Below, piece by piece: positions 40,985 to 51,900 of a DNA stretch of 64,000 nt (positions within the stretch are counted from its first letter, which is position 1; each line of letters opens with the position of its first letter). This DNA comes from RDXT01 sp033762375 (GTDB taxonomy: Bacteria; Bacteroidota; Bacteroidia; J057). The position numbers and the translations under genes are program-made. Under the pieces are notes generated by a model. That model had not been told where the DNA came from. It saw only the letters and a program-made list of their open reading frames with translations, and ran no database searches. Location: assembly GCA_033762375.1 (NCBI GenBank), contig JANRLQ010000007.1, positions 39,663 through 103,662 on the forward strand. Reading direction: 5' to 3'.

Positions 40985-41194
40985 AACAAGCTGGTTAAAT
41001 GGGCGAAGGTCGTGACAGGAACCATCTGCATCCGAAGATAGTACCTTTTGCGAAATATGTGTATAAATTACACTAAAAATATTTGTGTGCTGGCCCATAT
41101 ATCGCGGGGTGGTTTTCATATTTCTGCTTCAGCATTTTGAAACGAAACCCCGTTATGCTAATTTCGCCCGACTACAGACCTAAGCCCCCGGAGC

Positions 41195-42682
41195 ATGGAA
41201 TCATTAGCCTTTAGCCTGTCAGCCTTATCCGAGTCCACCCAATTCACCCTTCCGCTGCTTGTCCTGCTGGGCACGGGCCTGCTGCTTATGCTGCTGGATG
41301 CCTTCCAGGTGCGGACGATCCTGCCCTGGGTAGCAGGTGCAGGGCTGGCCTTGTCTGCAGGTCTCAGTGCGATGTCACTGGGCACTGACAGCCGGATTGC
41401 GTTTTTTGGGATGATGGAGACCGGGGGGATTGCACCGCTTATTCATATATTCCTCTCATTATCAGGGCTTTTTACCCTGTTTTTTCTGGGGAGTTACTTG
41501 CACCGGTATGGACGGGATGTATATGATGTGTATGCCCTGGTGATTTTTGCGGTGATCGGGATGATCCTCCTCGCCAATGCACATGACCTGATCATGACCT
41601 TTATCGGGCTGGAGACGATGTCCATGTGTCTGTATATTTTTGCAGCCCTGTTCAAGACCGATACCCGCTCCAATGAGTCTGCGCTGAAGTATTTCCTGCT
41701 GGGATCATTTGCCTCAGGATTTTTGCTCTTTGGGATTGCCCTGATCTACGGTATCACGGGGTATACCAACTTCACCATGCTGGCGCAGCCTGAGAGCGTA
41801 GCAGCCATCCAGGCCCAGCTTCCGGTCTTTTATGTAGGCGTAGCCCTCCTGCTGACGGGTTTGCTCTTTAAAGTGTCTGCCTTTCCCTTCCATATGTGGA
41901 CACCAGACGTGTACGAAGGTACCCCTACTCCCCTGGCAGGTTTTATGGCTACGGGGAGCAAGATGGCTTCCTTCCTGGCCCTGGGGGTGATTATGCAGGA
42001 GTTGCAGTTGGACGCCCATACCCGCATCACGACCCTGGTCGCCCTCTCCGCCGTCCTGACGATGATCTACGGCAACCTGGTAGCAGCCCGGCAGCAAAAC
42101 ATCAAACGTATGCTGGCCTACTCCAGCATTGCCCACTCAGGTTATGTACTCCTGGGGCTTTGCGCATCAGCGGCTGGATTTCAGGCGATGGTTTTTTACA
42201 TGTTCATTTATACCCTGATGAATATCGGGGCCTTCGGGCTGGTGGGCATGGCCGAAGCGCAATACCCTGACACCCAGCTTGATGCCTGGAAAGGCCTCGG
42301 GCAAAAAAATCCGGCTTTTGCCGGGGCGATGGCAGTGTTTTTGTTTTCCCTGGCCGGTATCCCACCGCTGGCAGGTTTTATGAGCAAGTATCAGATATTC
42401 CTCTCCGCCATCCGCGAAGACCTGCTGGTGCTGGCTATCATCGGTATATTGGCCTCCGTCGTGGGCGCGTACTACTATATCCGCCTCATCGTGCTGATGT
42501 TTTTTCCGGGTGAAGATCAGCCCAATGCCCTCAACATTACCCTCGCCCGCGCCCCACTGGTAGGTGCCGCCCTGCTGGTGCTGCTGATTATTGTGCTGGG
42601 GGTATTTCCCGCCCTGGTCCTTGACCCGATCCAGGCAGCTTTTGGCCCACAGGTAGCCGTGACAACAGCGGTGTTGCCTTGA
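41195..42682 (+). CDS. nuoN: NADH-quinone oxidoreductase subunit N
   Basis: This 495-residue antiporter-like subunit of complex I has about 14 membrane helices. Characteristic segments are FIGLETMSMCLYIFAAL (conserved Glu in helix 5), YFLLGSFASGFLLFGIALIYG, LLFKVSAFPFHMWTPDVYEGT (Lys and the HMWTPD motif), RMLAYSSIAHSGYVLLG and FLFSLAGIPPLAGFMSKYQIF. It starts at ATG 41195 and has the usual length. What is unusual is that no other nuo gene is next to it: the neighbours are a divergent TonB receptor and a convergent glycosyltransferase, so this is a separate transcription unit. Confidence 0.95.
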   Translation: MESLAFSLSALSESTQFTLPLLVLLGTGLLLMLLDAFQVRTILPWVAGAGLALSAGLSAMSLGTDSRIAFFGMMETGGIAPLIHIFLSLSGLFTLFFLGSYLHRYGRDVYDVYALVIFAVIGMILLANAHDLIMTFIGLETMSMCLYIFAALFKTDTRSNESALKYFLLGSFASGFLLFGIALIYGITGYTNFTMLAQPESVAAIQAQLPVFYVGVALLLTGLLFKVSAFPFHMWTPDVYEGTPTPLAGFMATGSKMASFLALGVIMQELQLDAHTRITTLVALSAVLTMIYGNLVAARQQNIKRMLAYSSIAHSGYVLLGLCASAAGFQAMVFYMFIYTLMNIGAFGLVGMAEAQYPDTQLDAWKGLGQKNPAFAGAMAVFLFSLAGIPPLAGFMSKYQIFLSAIREDLLVLAIIGILASVVGAYYYIRLIVLMFFPGEDQPNALNITLARAPLVGAALLVLLIIVLGVFPALVLDPIQAAFGPQVAVTTAVLP

Positions 42683-42764
42683 GGTAGGGATTAGTTTATG
42701 TAATACGCACCGCGTCCTGTGCAGGGCATTCATCACCTGCGGGATTCGCTCTCGTCTGCCTGGT

Positions 42765-43964
42765 TCAGGTTAAAGACGCTTGTATATCCTCCATCATTTG
42801 ACTGGCCAGGGTCACCCGGTCAAAACACGCCACGGCCAGGGCCCGGCCCCGCTGGCCCATCTCGTCGCGTAGCTGCGGGTGGTCTGCCAGATACTGTAAG
42901 TGGCTGGCCAGGGCTACGGCATCACCCGCAGGAGCAGCGAGGCCACAGTTCCAGGTACGGAGGTAGTCGGCCTGCCAGCCTTCGTAGTTGATCACCACCG
43001 GGAGCCCCGCCGCGAGGTACTCAAAAAACTTGGTAGCACTGTTGGCCGCCAGTACCGGATAGGCTGCAAAACACACTACTCCCACATCGGCTGCATGGAG
43101 TTGCTCGCGCACCGCCTCCTGTGGCACCTGCGCCAAAAAGGTAACCGGGAGCGGTCCCTGTGCCTGGGCATACGCCCTCACCCGTGACAGGTCATTGCCA
43201 CCGCCGAGGAGGGTCAGGTGAATATCGGTACGCCCTGCCTGGACCAGCAACCGGATTGCCGCGAGCAACAGGGTGAGGTCATTGGCCCGGCCTACGGTAC
43301 CGGCATACAGCACCCGCAATCCGGGTTCCTGCCGGACAGGCCGCTGCGGCAACGGCCTGATCTGTGTACCGTTGGGGATGACCCTGATACGCTCTCCGGC
43401 TACTCCGTGCTCCATCACCTGGTCGCGCATTCCCTCCGAAAATACGTATATCCGCCGTGCTGCCTCATACATACGCCGGGTGCGGCGATAGAGCCAGTTG
43501 AGTATGGGTCCCTGCGGGATCAGTCCCATTCCAGCCGGAACATCAGGCCATACATCGGCAATTTCAAATAAAAAAGGAACTTGCAGGTGCCAGGCCAGGC
43601 GCCGCCCCAGGTCACCCACAGAGAGCGGCGCTGAATAAGCCAACACGGCATCATACCCGCCGAGGTGGTGCCGGAGTGCCCATACCTGCCTGTAAAACTG
43701 CAGGAAAGCCTTTATCCGGGCAGCAAAAGGCATCATGTGATCATAGGATACCTTCAGGAGAATCAGCCGTACGCCCTCGTACGTTGTGTACAGCGGAAAC
43801 GGCTGGCCCTGGATAAGCGGATGATCGGGGGGAAGGTGCGCCGTCGAGGCAAGCAGCGTAATCTCATGGCCTGCGGCCTGCCATTGCCGGGCAAACTCCC
43901 AGGAGCGGGCATTGCCGGGGCAGCCGGGCAGCACGAGGAGTTGCTGGAGATAGAGCAGGCGCAT
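42765..43964 (-). CDS. Glycosyltransferase family 4 (WbuB-like)
   Basis: A 399-residue GT-B enzyme. The N-terminal domain begins MRLLYLQQLLVLPGCPGNAR and contains PGNARSWEFARQW. The C-terminal GT4 domain shows VLYAGTVGRANDLTLLLAAI, VTFLAQVPQEAVREQL and the nucleotide-binding PVLAANSATKFFEYLAAGLPVV with its E-x7-E motif. It is preceded by the WecA-like gene (51-bp gap), so the pair could start and extend an undecaprenyl-linked glycan. Start ATG 43964 is preferred over TTG 43970. A perfect hairpin ends 7 bases before this ATG. The acceptor and sugar are unknown. Confidence 0.9.
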   Translation of the reverse strand: MRLLYLQQLLVLPGCPGNARSWEFARQWQAAGHEITLLASTAHLPPDHPLIQGQPFPLYTTYEGVRLILLKVSYDHMMPFAARIKAFLQFYRQVWALRHHLGGYDAVLAYSAPLSVGDLGRRLAWHLQVPFLFEIADVWPDVPAGMGLIPQGPILNWLYRRTRRMYEAARRIYVFSEGMRDQVMEHGVAGERIRVIPNGTQIRPLPQRPVRQEPGLRVLYAGTVGRANDLTLLLAAIRLLVQAGRTDIHLTLLGGGNDLSRVRAYAQAQGPLPVTFLAQVPQEAVREQLHAADVGVVCFAAYPVLAANSATKFFEYLAAGLPVVINYEGWQADYLRTWNCGLAAPAGDAVALASHLQYLADHPQLRDEMGQRGRALAVACFDRVTLASQMMEDIQASLT

Positions 43965-43971
43965 AAGCAAG

Positions 43972-43992
43972 ATGGCGGGGAGTCCCCGCCAT
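43972..43992 (-). promoter_or_regulatory. Perfect hairpin just before the GT4 start codon
   Basis: ATGGCGGGG/CCCCGCCAT (43972-43980 and 43984-43992), 9-bp stem and 3-base loop, between the WecA-like stop (44016) and the GT4 ATG (43964). No T-run follows. It may dampen translation or transcription into the GT4 gene. Confidence 0.6.
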
Positions 43993-44015
43993 AATGTATC
44001 GTATAAAAGGGTGTA

Positions 44016-45182
44016 TCAGTTGTTTTGTGAAGCCGGCAGCGAGACGGGCTGAGGAGCCGTGTTTTGGTGCTCCCGTACCTGTGCACCGCGTTTTTCGAGC
44101 ATGTCCCGCATGTGTCCGATCCGGGTGCCCCGTATATAAAGTGTCGTGAACAGGGTGAACACCGTGACAGGGTAAATCGCAAACATCAGCGAGTAGAGGT
44201 TGCGCCACTCCGGGATCAGGTTGCAGACAAAAATCGCCAGCAGGCCAGACACAATTGATACCATCCCCAGCAGTACAGGCACCAGGTGCTCCGGTACGCC
44301 TACCCGCACGAGGTTGTGTGTCAGGTGATCTTTGCCCCCGACAAAAGGGGAAGAACCACGGGCAATCCGGGCCACCGTCACAAAGGTCGTGTCCATGATC
44401 GGTACGATAAACACCATGACCGGGATCAGGATCGTGCGGATATGCGAGATATTATCAACACTGGTTTTGATGTTCCAGAAATACTGCATCCCTGCAAAAG
44501 CCAGCACAAGCCCGATAAACATGCTGCCGGTGTCGCCCATGTACACCTTGGCCGGGCGCCAGTTCCAGAACAAGAACCCAACAAATCCCCCGATAATCGT
44601 CGTCATCACCATAAAGAGTGTCGAAACACCCTCACGGGCGATGAGTACCCACATGGTTGTCATGAGAATGCTTGTAGCAATGGTGGCGGTGACGCCGTCC
44701 ATGTTGTCGAGCATGTTCAGGCTGTTCATCATACCTACGACCCAGAAGATCGTGAGCGCATAGTCGAGCAGCACCAACTGGGGAGACCAAAGCTGAAAAA
44801 ACTGGATATGGAGTCCAAAGGCAATCAGGATCCCCCCGCAAGCAACCTGACCTAAAAATTTGAGGAGGGGGTGTGTGCCGTAGGCATCGTCGGCAAACCC
44901 TACCATAAATGCCATGGTAGCACTCAGAAAGAGGGCCAGGAATACATTTCCGTTTTCGGTGGTCACACCGGAGTTCATGATCAGCAGGATCAGACTTCCG
45001 ATCAGGAAGGTAATGTAAAAGGAGATCCCACCCGTGGTCGGCTTAGACGTGCTGGCCCAGCGGACCAGTCCGGTCTGTTCCTTACGGCTTTCGACCCCAA
45101 AGTTTTTGGAAAAGCGAAGGAGAATTTTATTGAGCATCCAGGAAAAAAAGGACGCTCCCAGCAAAAGCAAAACACTTTTCAT
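44016..45182 (-). CDS. MraY/WecA-like undecaprenyl-phosphate sugar-1-phosphate transferase
   Basis: A 388-residue membrane enzyme with about 11 helices. The MraY/WecA hallmarks are in order: GFADDAYG (Asp-Asp), NMLDNMDGVTA, YMGDTGSMFIG and GGKDHLTHNLV (the HxH-like basic loop). It should transfer a sugar-1-phosphate, often GlcNAc-1-P, to undecaprenyl phosphate, the first step of O-antigen, enterobacterial-common-antigen-like or other glycan synthesis; the DHLTH loop points to the WecA rather than MraY branch. ATG 45182 (MKSVLLLLGASFF) is chosen over 45203. It is upstream of the GT4 gene in a two-gene operon. Confidence 0.9.
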   Translation of the reverse strand: MKSVLLLLGASFFSWMLNKILLRFSKNFGVESRKEQTGLVRWASTSKPTTGGISFYITFLIGSLILLIMNSGVTTENGNVFLALFLSATMAFMVGFADDAYGTHPLLKFLGQVACGGILIAFGLHIQFFQLWSPQLVLLDYALTIFWVVGMMNSLNMLDNMDGVTATIATSILMTTMWVLIAREGVSTLFMVMTTIIGGFVGFLFWNWRPAKVYMGDTGSMFIGLVLAFAGMQYFWNIKTSVDNISHIRTILIPVMVFIVPIMDTTFVTVARIARGSSPFVGGKDHLTHNLVRVGVPEHLVPVLLGMVSIVSGLLAIFVCNLIPEWRNLYSLMFAIYPVTVFTLFTTLYIRGTRIGHMRDMLEKRGAQVREHQNTAPQPVSLPASQNN

Positions 45183-45425
45183 GTATCCTATGTGTTGATG
45201 CACTCAAGATAAGCCTAACAATCGTGCGAATAAAGTCTTGATCTATTAACAAATTGTAAGGTTACCTGCCTTCCTGATAAAAATATTGTCACCCATACTT
45301 CTGCTGCTGCAAACATATGTATCAATTCCTTAAAAACCCTCTCGCTCAGCGCGGAAAAGCCTTGCATGCAGGATAAAAAATATTTCTTGTGTATGAAAGA
45401 TACCCTTTTGAATTGTCCAGGTGTC

Positions 45426-48400
45426 CTAAAATAAAGCCCGGACCTGTACCCTGCCTGTGTGTACAACGGGGACACCGGCTGAGGCGCGGCCATCGTAGGT
45501 CACACTCAGCTCCAGGTTTTGAAAAACGTACCAGGTCGCGAAGACCTGCCAGACCCCATTTAGCCCGGGCCTGAATCCCTCCTGCAACTCATAGGCAGCC
45601 GAAAACCCCGGTGTGCCTGTCTGCGTCAGCCGGGCCAGCTCCACCCGTGCGAAGAGGTTGTTCCGGTCCCGGAGGTTCCACTTTCCGTCAAACACGAGTT
45701 TGTGTACCTGAAGCCGCGTATCGGGGTTGTCTTGTGCCGCCGGTGTGTTGGTGCGCCAGGCATATACATATCCTCCGCTGAGGCGTAGTTTGCGGCTGAA
45801 TTGAACGCTGACCTTCGGCTCGGTCTCCACAAACCGGATATCAGCATTACGAGCCGGAAACAACTCGGCTAGGGTAAACTTACGGCCGATCCGGGTTTCT
45901 ATCTCCAGGCTTTTGTCGGCAGCCAGGGTGAGTCGCTGGTTGGCGGCCAGATACCGGTTGCCCCGGAGCTCGTCTCCCGTCGTCAGGAATTGTCTTGCCT
46001 GGTTGTCCACCCAGCTAAACCGGATATCACCCCGGGGGTTGTTCTGAAAAAAAGAAATGTCCTGCCGCAGGCTGTAGGAGGCATCCAGCAAGGTGGTATC
46101 TGCCAGCGGGCGCCACAGCCGGATGGGCGAAAAACCCGGTGCGGCCGGATCACGGGCCTGATTTTGAGACAACCTGAATACGGTGTACAGCCGTATCTGG
46201 CGTACCCATCCTGCCAGCCCACGGACTGAGTCGGGAAATACCTCAGCCAACTCTACCCGGAAACTCCCGGTCAGTCCCTGCCGGGTCGCCGGAAACAACT
46301 CACGGGTAGGCACCACCACCCGTATAAAATCCGCCACCAGGGGATTGGTGGCTGGCTGGAACTCTTCCAGGTCCTGCACACCGTCCCGGTTGTAGAGGGA
46401 GTCCAGCCATACAAAATTACCTTGTCCGGGGTTGACGAGCAGGTAACGTACCTCCCGGCGGGCGATCCGCTCTGCCCCGGACTCGTACAGGGCTGTCAAA
46501 AACACGACCCGGTTCCGGGGGGCGTAGGTGGTCTGGAGATTGGAGGTGAGGGTACGGGCGGGTGAGAGGCCTGTTTGCTCAAATGCACTGTCAAGCACAG
46601 CCAGCTCCCGCCATGCCGCCGTAGCAGACAGTTGGAGGCCGGTACGCGAGCGGTACGTGGTGCGGGTATAGGCGGTCCAAGCCTCCGACTTTTCACGCAC
46701 ACTCCCCCCCAGCCACTCGCGGTCGTACCGATAGTTGAGGCCCACTTCTGACTGGAGTTGTTTGACGCTCCGGGTACGGAGGTAGGGTTTCAGGTCCCAG
46801 AAGGAGTACGTGCCGGTCCGCAGCGAATCCCCCTGACGCTCTGCCTTGTCCTCTATCCAGATCACAACACCCGGCTCGACAAACCGCACGGGGAGGTAAA
46901 GGTCCCCTTCGTAGCGATTCCAGTAGGCGTTTCGTTTCAGGCTGTCCTCCTCATTGGTGATACGGGTGAAGGTAAACTGGCCCCGAAGCAACCGTCCCCG
47001 GTCGCTGCTAAATCCGTACACCTGCCGGAGGGCTGTCCGGCCTGCGCCTGTCGTGCGCAGCCCATGCTCGGCGGATACCTCCCAGCGCCCCCGGTAACCG
47101 AGGCGAAGGGCAGACTGCCATACCTGCTCATCCCGGCGCACGGTCTCATCCGGGATATTCCAGACCCGCCCGTATTCCGCTTTGTAGAGGCGATCCAGGT
47201 TGTCGTATCGGGCCTGTACAAACTGATGATTAAGCTCGGCTGATACATAGCTGGAGTCTCCCAGCCGTGCCCGGTCCACCACGATGCCTGTATAAGTTGC
47301 CAGCCCCTGGTTATCACCGTCTTGTAAGCCTGAAAGCCGGTTTTTATCATCAGAACTGATGGCAGTCTCCTGTACCAGCCGGACGTATTTATTGACCTGA
47401 AAAGAAGTCTGGAGATCGGCGACCTGCTGGAGACGGGGCAGCACCCAGGTACGCACAGGTGCATAGCTGCCCTGGGGTTGGCCATCAATCCCCGGCGGCA
47501 CCCAACGATATACGTTTTCATTATCCCCGGGATCTGGTTCATAATACCCGGCACCTACCCCCACAAAACTAAACCTTACGGCGTACACCGCCGTGACCGG
47601 GTCACGTGAGCGTACGTATCGTTCGTAAGCCTGTCCGGCGATCAGGGTATCACGCCGGGCATACCGCAGGTCGTCCTCGTCATATCCCGCCTCAAATACC
47701 CCGGAGGTTACTGCCTGCGCCGGATTGTCTCCTGCCGCCGCCAGGGTATCCCGTACGGCCAGATATGCATCGGGATCATCAAAAGGTGCATTGGGATTGT
47801 CGGCGTCCCGTCCATAGGAAAAAGCCACCCGCAGCCGGTTGTCCAGGGCCCGGTGCTCGGCACGCAAGACGGTGAGGGAGCGGTTATAGTACCGGTCGTT
47901 GTACTCAAAGTCCACCACAATCCGGGATACATTGGTGATGACATGCCGGGCCGTGAAGGTCAGTTCAGCCGTATTGTAATTGATGACATAATCCAGGTTT
48001 TCGCCCCGCTGGAGGAGTTTTCCATTCAGATATACCTTTTCACTGCCTGCCAGGATAATAAAAAACCGCTCCCCGTTTTTGCCCGTCAGGCGGTATGGGC
48101 CTGCCACACCATCCTGCCCAGCAAAGGAGTTGGTGTGAAATTTTCCTTTGGCTACCGCCCCGCTCAGGCTCACCGTGGTAGCACCATCCGAGCGGGTGAC
48201 TTGCAGGCCCTGAACATTGCGGTACAGATTGGCAAATCGGGTATTTTTTTGCTCCACCTCAAAATCCCCCAGGGTTACGCTGTAGGGGTCTTTTTGGACA
48301 CGGATAAAAATACGGTCAAAGTCTGAGAGCTGCTGGGTGTTGCCGTCAGGCTGTACGGGCAGGTTTTCGTCTGTGATAGCTCCGGTGATCATAATCCCAT

Positions 48401-48929
48401 CCCCGAGATCCCCCTCCAACTGGAGCCGGAGTCCACTGGTGACCGAGAGGCCCCGGTTGTTGCCTACGGTCACGCCCCGTGTCAGGCTTCCGCTTTGGGT
48501 GATACCGGTACCTGCCTGCCAGGGCATCTGGGCAGGTGTTTCATCCGGCAAGATCAGGTCAGGGTACGCGTCAGGGTCGGGGGCCCCGGGAGGGGTATAT
48601 ACTTTCAGGGCCAGCTCACGGCGGGGGGCCTTCCGGAAGGCAGTATACGTCAGTATATATGTGCCTGCCGGGAGTCCGGGCCGTATGATAATCCATCCTG
48701 CCTGATAATCAACCGTATATGCTGTATCCGGCAAAACCAGGCCGTTGAGGCTTACTTTTTCACTAAAGGGCACCCACGGCACCATCCGTCCCCGTAAAGT
48801 ATCCCCGGGTCCGGCCGCAAGTGTATCCCGGCCGAAAGGGAGAGACTGGGTATATCCTGTGCGGGCAGCCAGCATCAACAGTAGCAGTAGCCCGCCCGCC
48901 AGATACCGTCCTGCCCAGCGCATGCTCAT
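45426..48929 (-). CDS. Large outer-membrane beta-barrel-type protein of unknown function
   Basis: A 1167-residue protein with a signal peptide (about 1-28, ending RTGYTQS). An early domain of beta-sandwich type (about 45-120: VSLNGLVLPDTAYTVDYQAG) is followed by LTRGVTVGNNRGLSVTSGLR and a long run of alternating hydrophobic strands with many Tyr, Arg and Trp; the chain ends VRALF with a C-terminal Phe. This is the pattern of an outer-membrane barrel, and I do not recognise a named family. No TonB plug is seen. The ATG at 48929 is supported by a 4-base overlap with the stop of the kinase gene, so its synthesis is probably coupled to the kinase. Confidence 0.68.
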   Translation of the reverse strand: MSMRWAGRYLAGGLLLLLMLAARTGYTQSLPFGRDTLAAGPGDTLRGRMVPWVPFSEKVSLNGLVLPDTAYTVDYQAGWIIIRPGLPAGTYILTYTAFRKAPRRELALKVYTPPGAPDPDAYPDLILPDETPAQMPWQAGTGITQSGSLTRGVTVGNNRGLSVTSGLRLQLEGDLGDGIMITGAITDENLPVQPDGNTQQLSDFDRIFIRVQKDPYSVTLGDFEVEQKNTRFANLYRNVQGLQVTRSDGATTVSLSGAVAKGKFHTNSFAGQDGVAGPYRLTGKNGERFFIILAGSEKVYLNGKLLQRGENLDYVINYNTAELTFTARHVITNVSRIVVDFEYNDRYYNRSLTVLRAEHRALDNRLRVAFSYGRDADNPNAPFDDPDAYLAVRDTLAAAGDNPAQAVTSGVFEAGYDEDDLRYARRDTLIAGQAYERYVRSRDPVTAVYAVRFSFVGVGAGYYEPDPGDNENVYRWVPPGIDGQPQGSYAPVRTWVLPRLQQVADLQTSFQVNKYVRLVQETAISSDDKNRLSGLQDGDNQGLATYTGIVVDRARLGDSSYVSAELNHQFVQARYDNLDRLYKAEYGRVWNIPDETVRRDEQVWQSALRLGYRGRWEVSAEHGLRTTGAGRTALRQVYGFSSDRGRLLRGQFTFTRITNEEDSLKRNAYWNRYEGDLYLPVRFVEPGVVIWIEDKAERQGDSLRTGTYSFWDLKPYLRTRSVKQLQSEVGLNYRYDREWLGGSVREKSEAWTAYTRTTYRSRTGLQLSATAAWRELAVLDSAFEQTGLSPARTLTSNLQTTYAPRNRVVFLTALYESGAERIARREVRYLLVNPGQGNFVWLDSLYNRDGVQDLEEFQPATNPLVADFIRVVVPTRELFPATRQGLTGSFRVELAEVFPDSVRGLAGWVRQIRLYTVFRLSQNQARDPAAPGFSPIRLWRPLADTTLLDASYSLRQDISFFQNNPRGDIRFSWVDNQARQFLTTGDELRGNRYLAANQRLTLAADKSLEIETRIGRKFTLAELFPARNADIRFVETEPKVSVQFSRKLRLSGGYVYAWRTNTPAAQDNPDTRLQVHKLVFDGKWNLRDRNNLFARVELARLTQTGTPGFSAAYELQEGFRPGLNGVWQVFATWYVFQNLELSVTYDGRASAGVPVVHTGRVQVRALF

Positions 48930-51900
48930 GCGCCTGTACCCGTAGCGGCAGAGGCCAGTGGCCGGAGCTCGCCGGGGCCATCTGGCGCTGCCGGTATTTC
49001 TACATAAAAGGTGGTACCTTCCCCCAGTCGGCTCGTAAAAGAAATCGTACCGTTGGAACTTTCCACGATCCGCTTGACAATGGCCAGCCCCAGTCCCATA
49101 CCTGAACTTTTGGTCGAGAAGCTCGGCTCAAATATCCGCTCCTGCACCTCTTCGCTCATGCCTTTGCCATTGTCCTTTATCTCCACCCGGGCTCTGTCCC
49201 CGAGGATTCGCATGGAGATATGGATGATCCCGCTCTCTTCCATAGCCTGAAGGGCATTTTTGATGATGTTGTTAAAACACCGGGACAACTGGTCGGGATC
49301 CGCATATACCCAAAATGGGTCTTGGGGGATATCTATGAGCCAGATGGCTTCTTCAGACTGGGCATAGAGGTCTATCACCTCAGTAAGTACATCATTTAGC
49401 TGGAAGCGGGACTTGACCGGGTCTGGCATTTTGGCAAACTCTGAGAAGGAGTTGGCGATCCGCACAAGCTGATCAATCTGCGACAGCAGGGTTTTCATCG
49501 TACCGGGAAACATTTTTTCCAGGCGGGGGGTCTGCTCAGCCCAGGCTCTGCTCAGATGCTGGATGCTGAGCCGCATCGGGGTGAGCGGGTTTTTGATCTC
49601 ATGGGCTACCTGCCGGGCCATCTGTCGCCATGCGAGCTCACGCTGGTTTTGTTTGATCTGATCTTCTGAAGCAGAGAGCTGGCGTACCATCTGGTTATAG
49701 GCCGATACGATAGCCCCGATCTCATCCCTTGCCTCATATACAATAGGCTCGTTGGTATTGCCGAGCATGGTAGCCGAGAGGCGCTGCTGGATCATCGAGA
49801 GAGGCTGGGTGATGGTACCGGACACGATTACAGCCACCACATTGATCAGGAGGAAAACCAGGAGGTAAATATTGGCGAGATAAGCCAGGAAGTTGATCAC
49901 CTGCTCTTCCAGCTGATCCTGCCGCGCCAGATACGGAATATTCACAAATCCTACAGGAGCACCGGTAGCACCCAGGATGGGCCGGTATCCTGAAAAATAA
50001 GACAACTTGCCGATAGACTCCTGGATCACCAGGCTGGACAGTTTTCCGTCTTTGAGCTTATTATATGCCTCGGCATTCATCAGATCTGAAACGATCCCCA
50101 GATCAAAAATAATAGACTGAGACGACGCGATACGCCTTCCGTTGATGTCATACACGTTTACATCGTTCCGGACACTGGACTCAAAAGCCTCAATACGCGT
50201 CTTGAAGTCCCGCATCATCGTGACACGCCCAAAGGGGTCTCCCAACAGGCGGAGGTAATCTGAGGTGATCCGTCCGGCGATCCGGGCAGCCTCCTCACTA
50301 ATCTCTTCCTGGGCTTGTGCATGGTATCGCTGTGACACAAAGGGATACAACAGTATGATGATCACCAGCATCGGCAACACGCTGATGGCCAGCAGCCCGA
50401 TCCGGATTTTGGAGCGGAGTGGTACCGTATATACTGCTTTCTGAGGGCTAAACGTGCGCAGTGCTACCATAGGCCCCCCCACGAGAATCACCGAAAACAG
50501 CGCAAAAAAGTAAAACACGAACGAAAACGTCGTCACAGTCGAAAAATAGCTCTGCCTGGGGTACCTGACGACTACGATCTTGTTGTCTTCAATGGGGTTC
50601 AGGTATTCATGAAACGCGCCCCGGATACGGCTGAAGGGGCGCGTGACCTCCTCTTCGATACGGGTCGGGAATGCACTGTTGCCCCCCTCACTGCTCAGGA
50701 TACCGTCCCGGTAAATGGCATGGTCAAAAGAATTGATCAGGCGAAAAGACTCATATACCTCCTTGTCCAGGGACAAAGAAGGATACAGTCCCTCTGTTTC
50801 GCGGGACGATGGATTGAGCTCCAGCACAAAAAAGGTGGCCTTAGGATCATTGGAGGTCAGGGGCAGGTGAAACAACCCCACATACCGATCCAGGTAGCGG
50901 TTATTTTCCAGACTGGGCAATTGGTACAGGTCGTTGTCAACCTTTTCGCCCATGTTTTCGATCGGAATATCCCCCCCGGGCTGATACGAAAGCGGGGGCT
51001 CTGTGTCCGACTCCGGATCCAGCCGTACATTCAGGCTATCAAATAAGGCGAGGCGTACTTCAAATTCTTTAAACGGGCTTTGAAAGTAGGTATCTATCAT
51101 CCAGTCCCGGAAATCCTTGCTATTAGGGGTCTCGGCTGCTTTTCGCTGGATATTTTTGATATCCTTCTGCATCCTGATCCTGACCTTGCTAAAGGCCAGC
51201 ACGGTATTGGCTGACTGTTGACCCAGTACCCCCTCAGCGATTTCCTGTGCTTTGTACTGGCTTCTAAGCTCAAGACCCAGCTCCACGTTGTAGGTCACCA
51301 ATACAGAAAATATGATCAGGAGTGTGAGATAATTAGTCAGATCATGCTCCAGGATCATTTTAAAGGGAATACGCGCCATTATCATCCCCAGCAACAGCAG
51401 ACTCCCTGCCGTCAGCAGTCCCATCGGTATATTGTTCAGGTGAAATAACAAGCTGAGGCTGGCTATAAACCCTGCATGTGCCCCGATAAATACCCAGGAG
51501 TATCCGTAACGCCGTGCGTATACAACATTGAGCTTAAACAACAGCAGAATAATCAGCACCACCCCCATCAGGATCAGACCAAAATCCAGGAGCATAACAA
51601 ACGAAAAAAGGTCTGCTTTGAAAATATTAGAAAACTCCAGGTCTATCAGGGAGTTGTTGGTGATGAGCTCAAATAACACCACATACCCCTTCATGAGCAG
51701 TACTCCCAGGCAGGCACTCAGGGCCATGCAGGCCCAGGCCAGGGTATGTGAACGAATGATACGCCGGTACCACTTCAGGCTGAGCCGGAAAAAGTGAATA
51801 TACACAATCCAGATCAGGATGATGAAAGTCACAATATTGATCGTGAACTCCCCCAGAGAAGGTGCCACCACCGAAAACGCCAGAAGAGCCGGTGAGAAAA

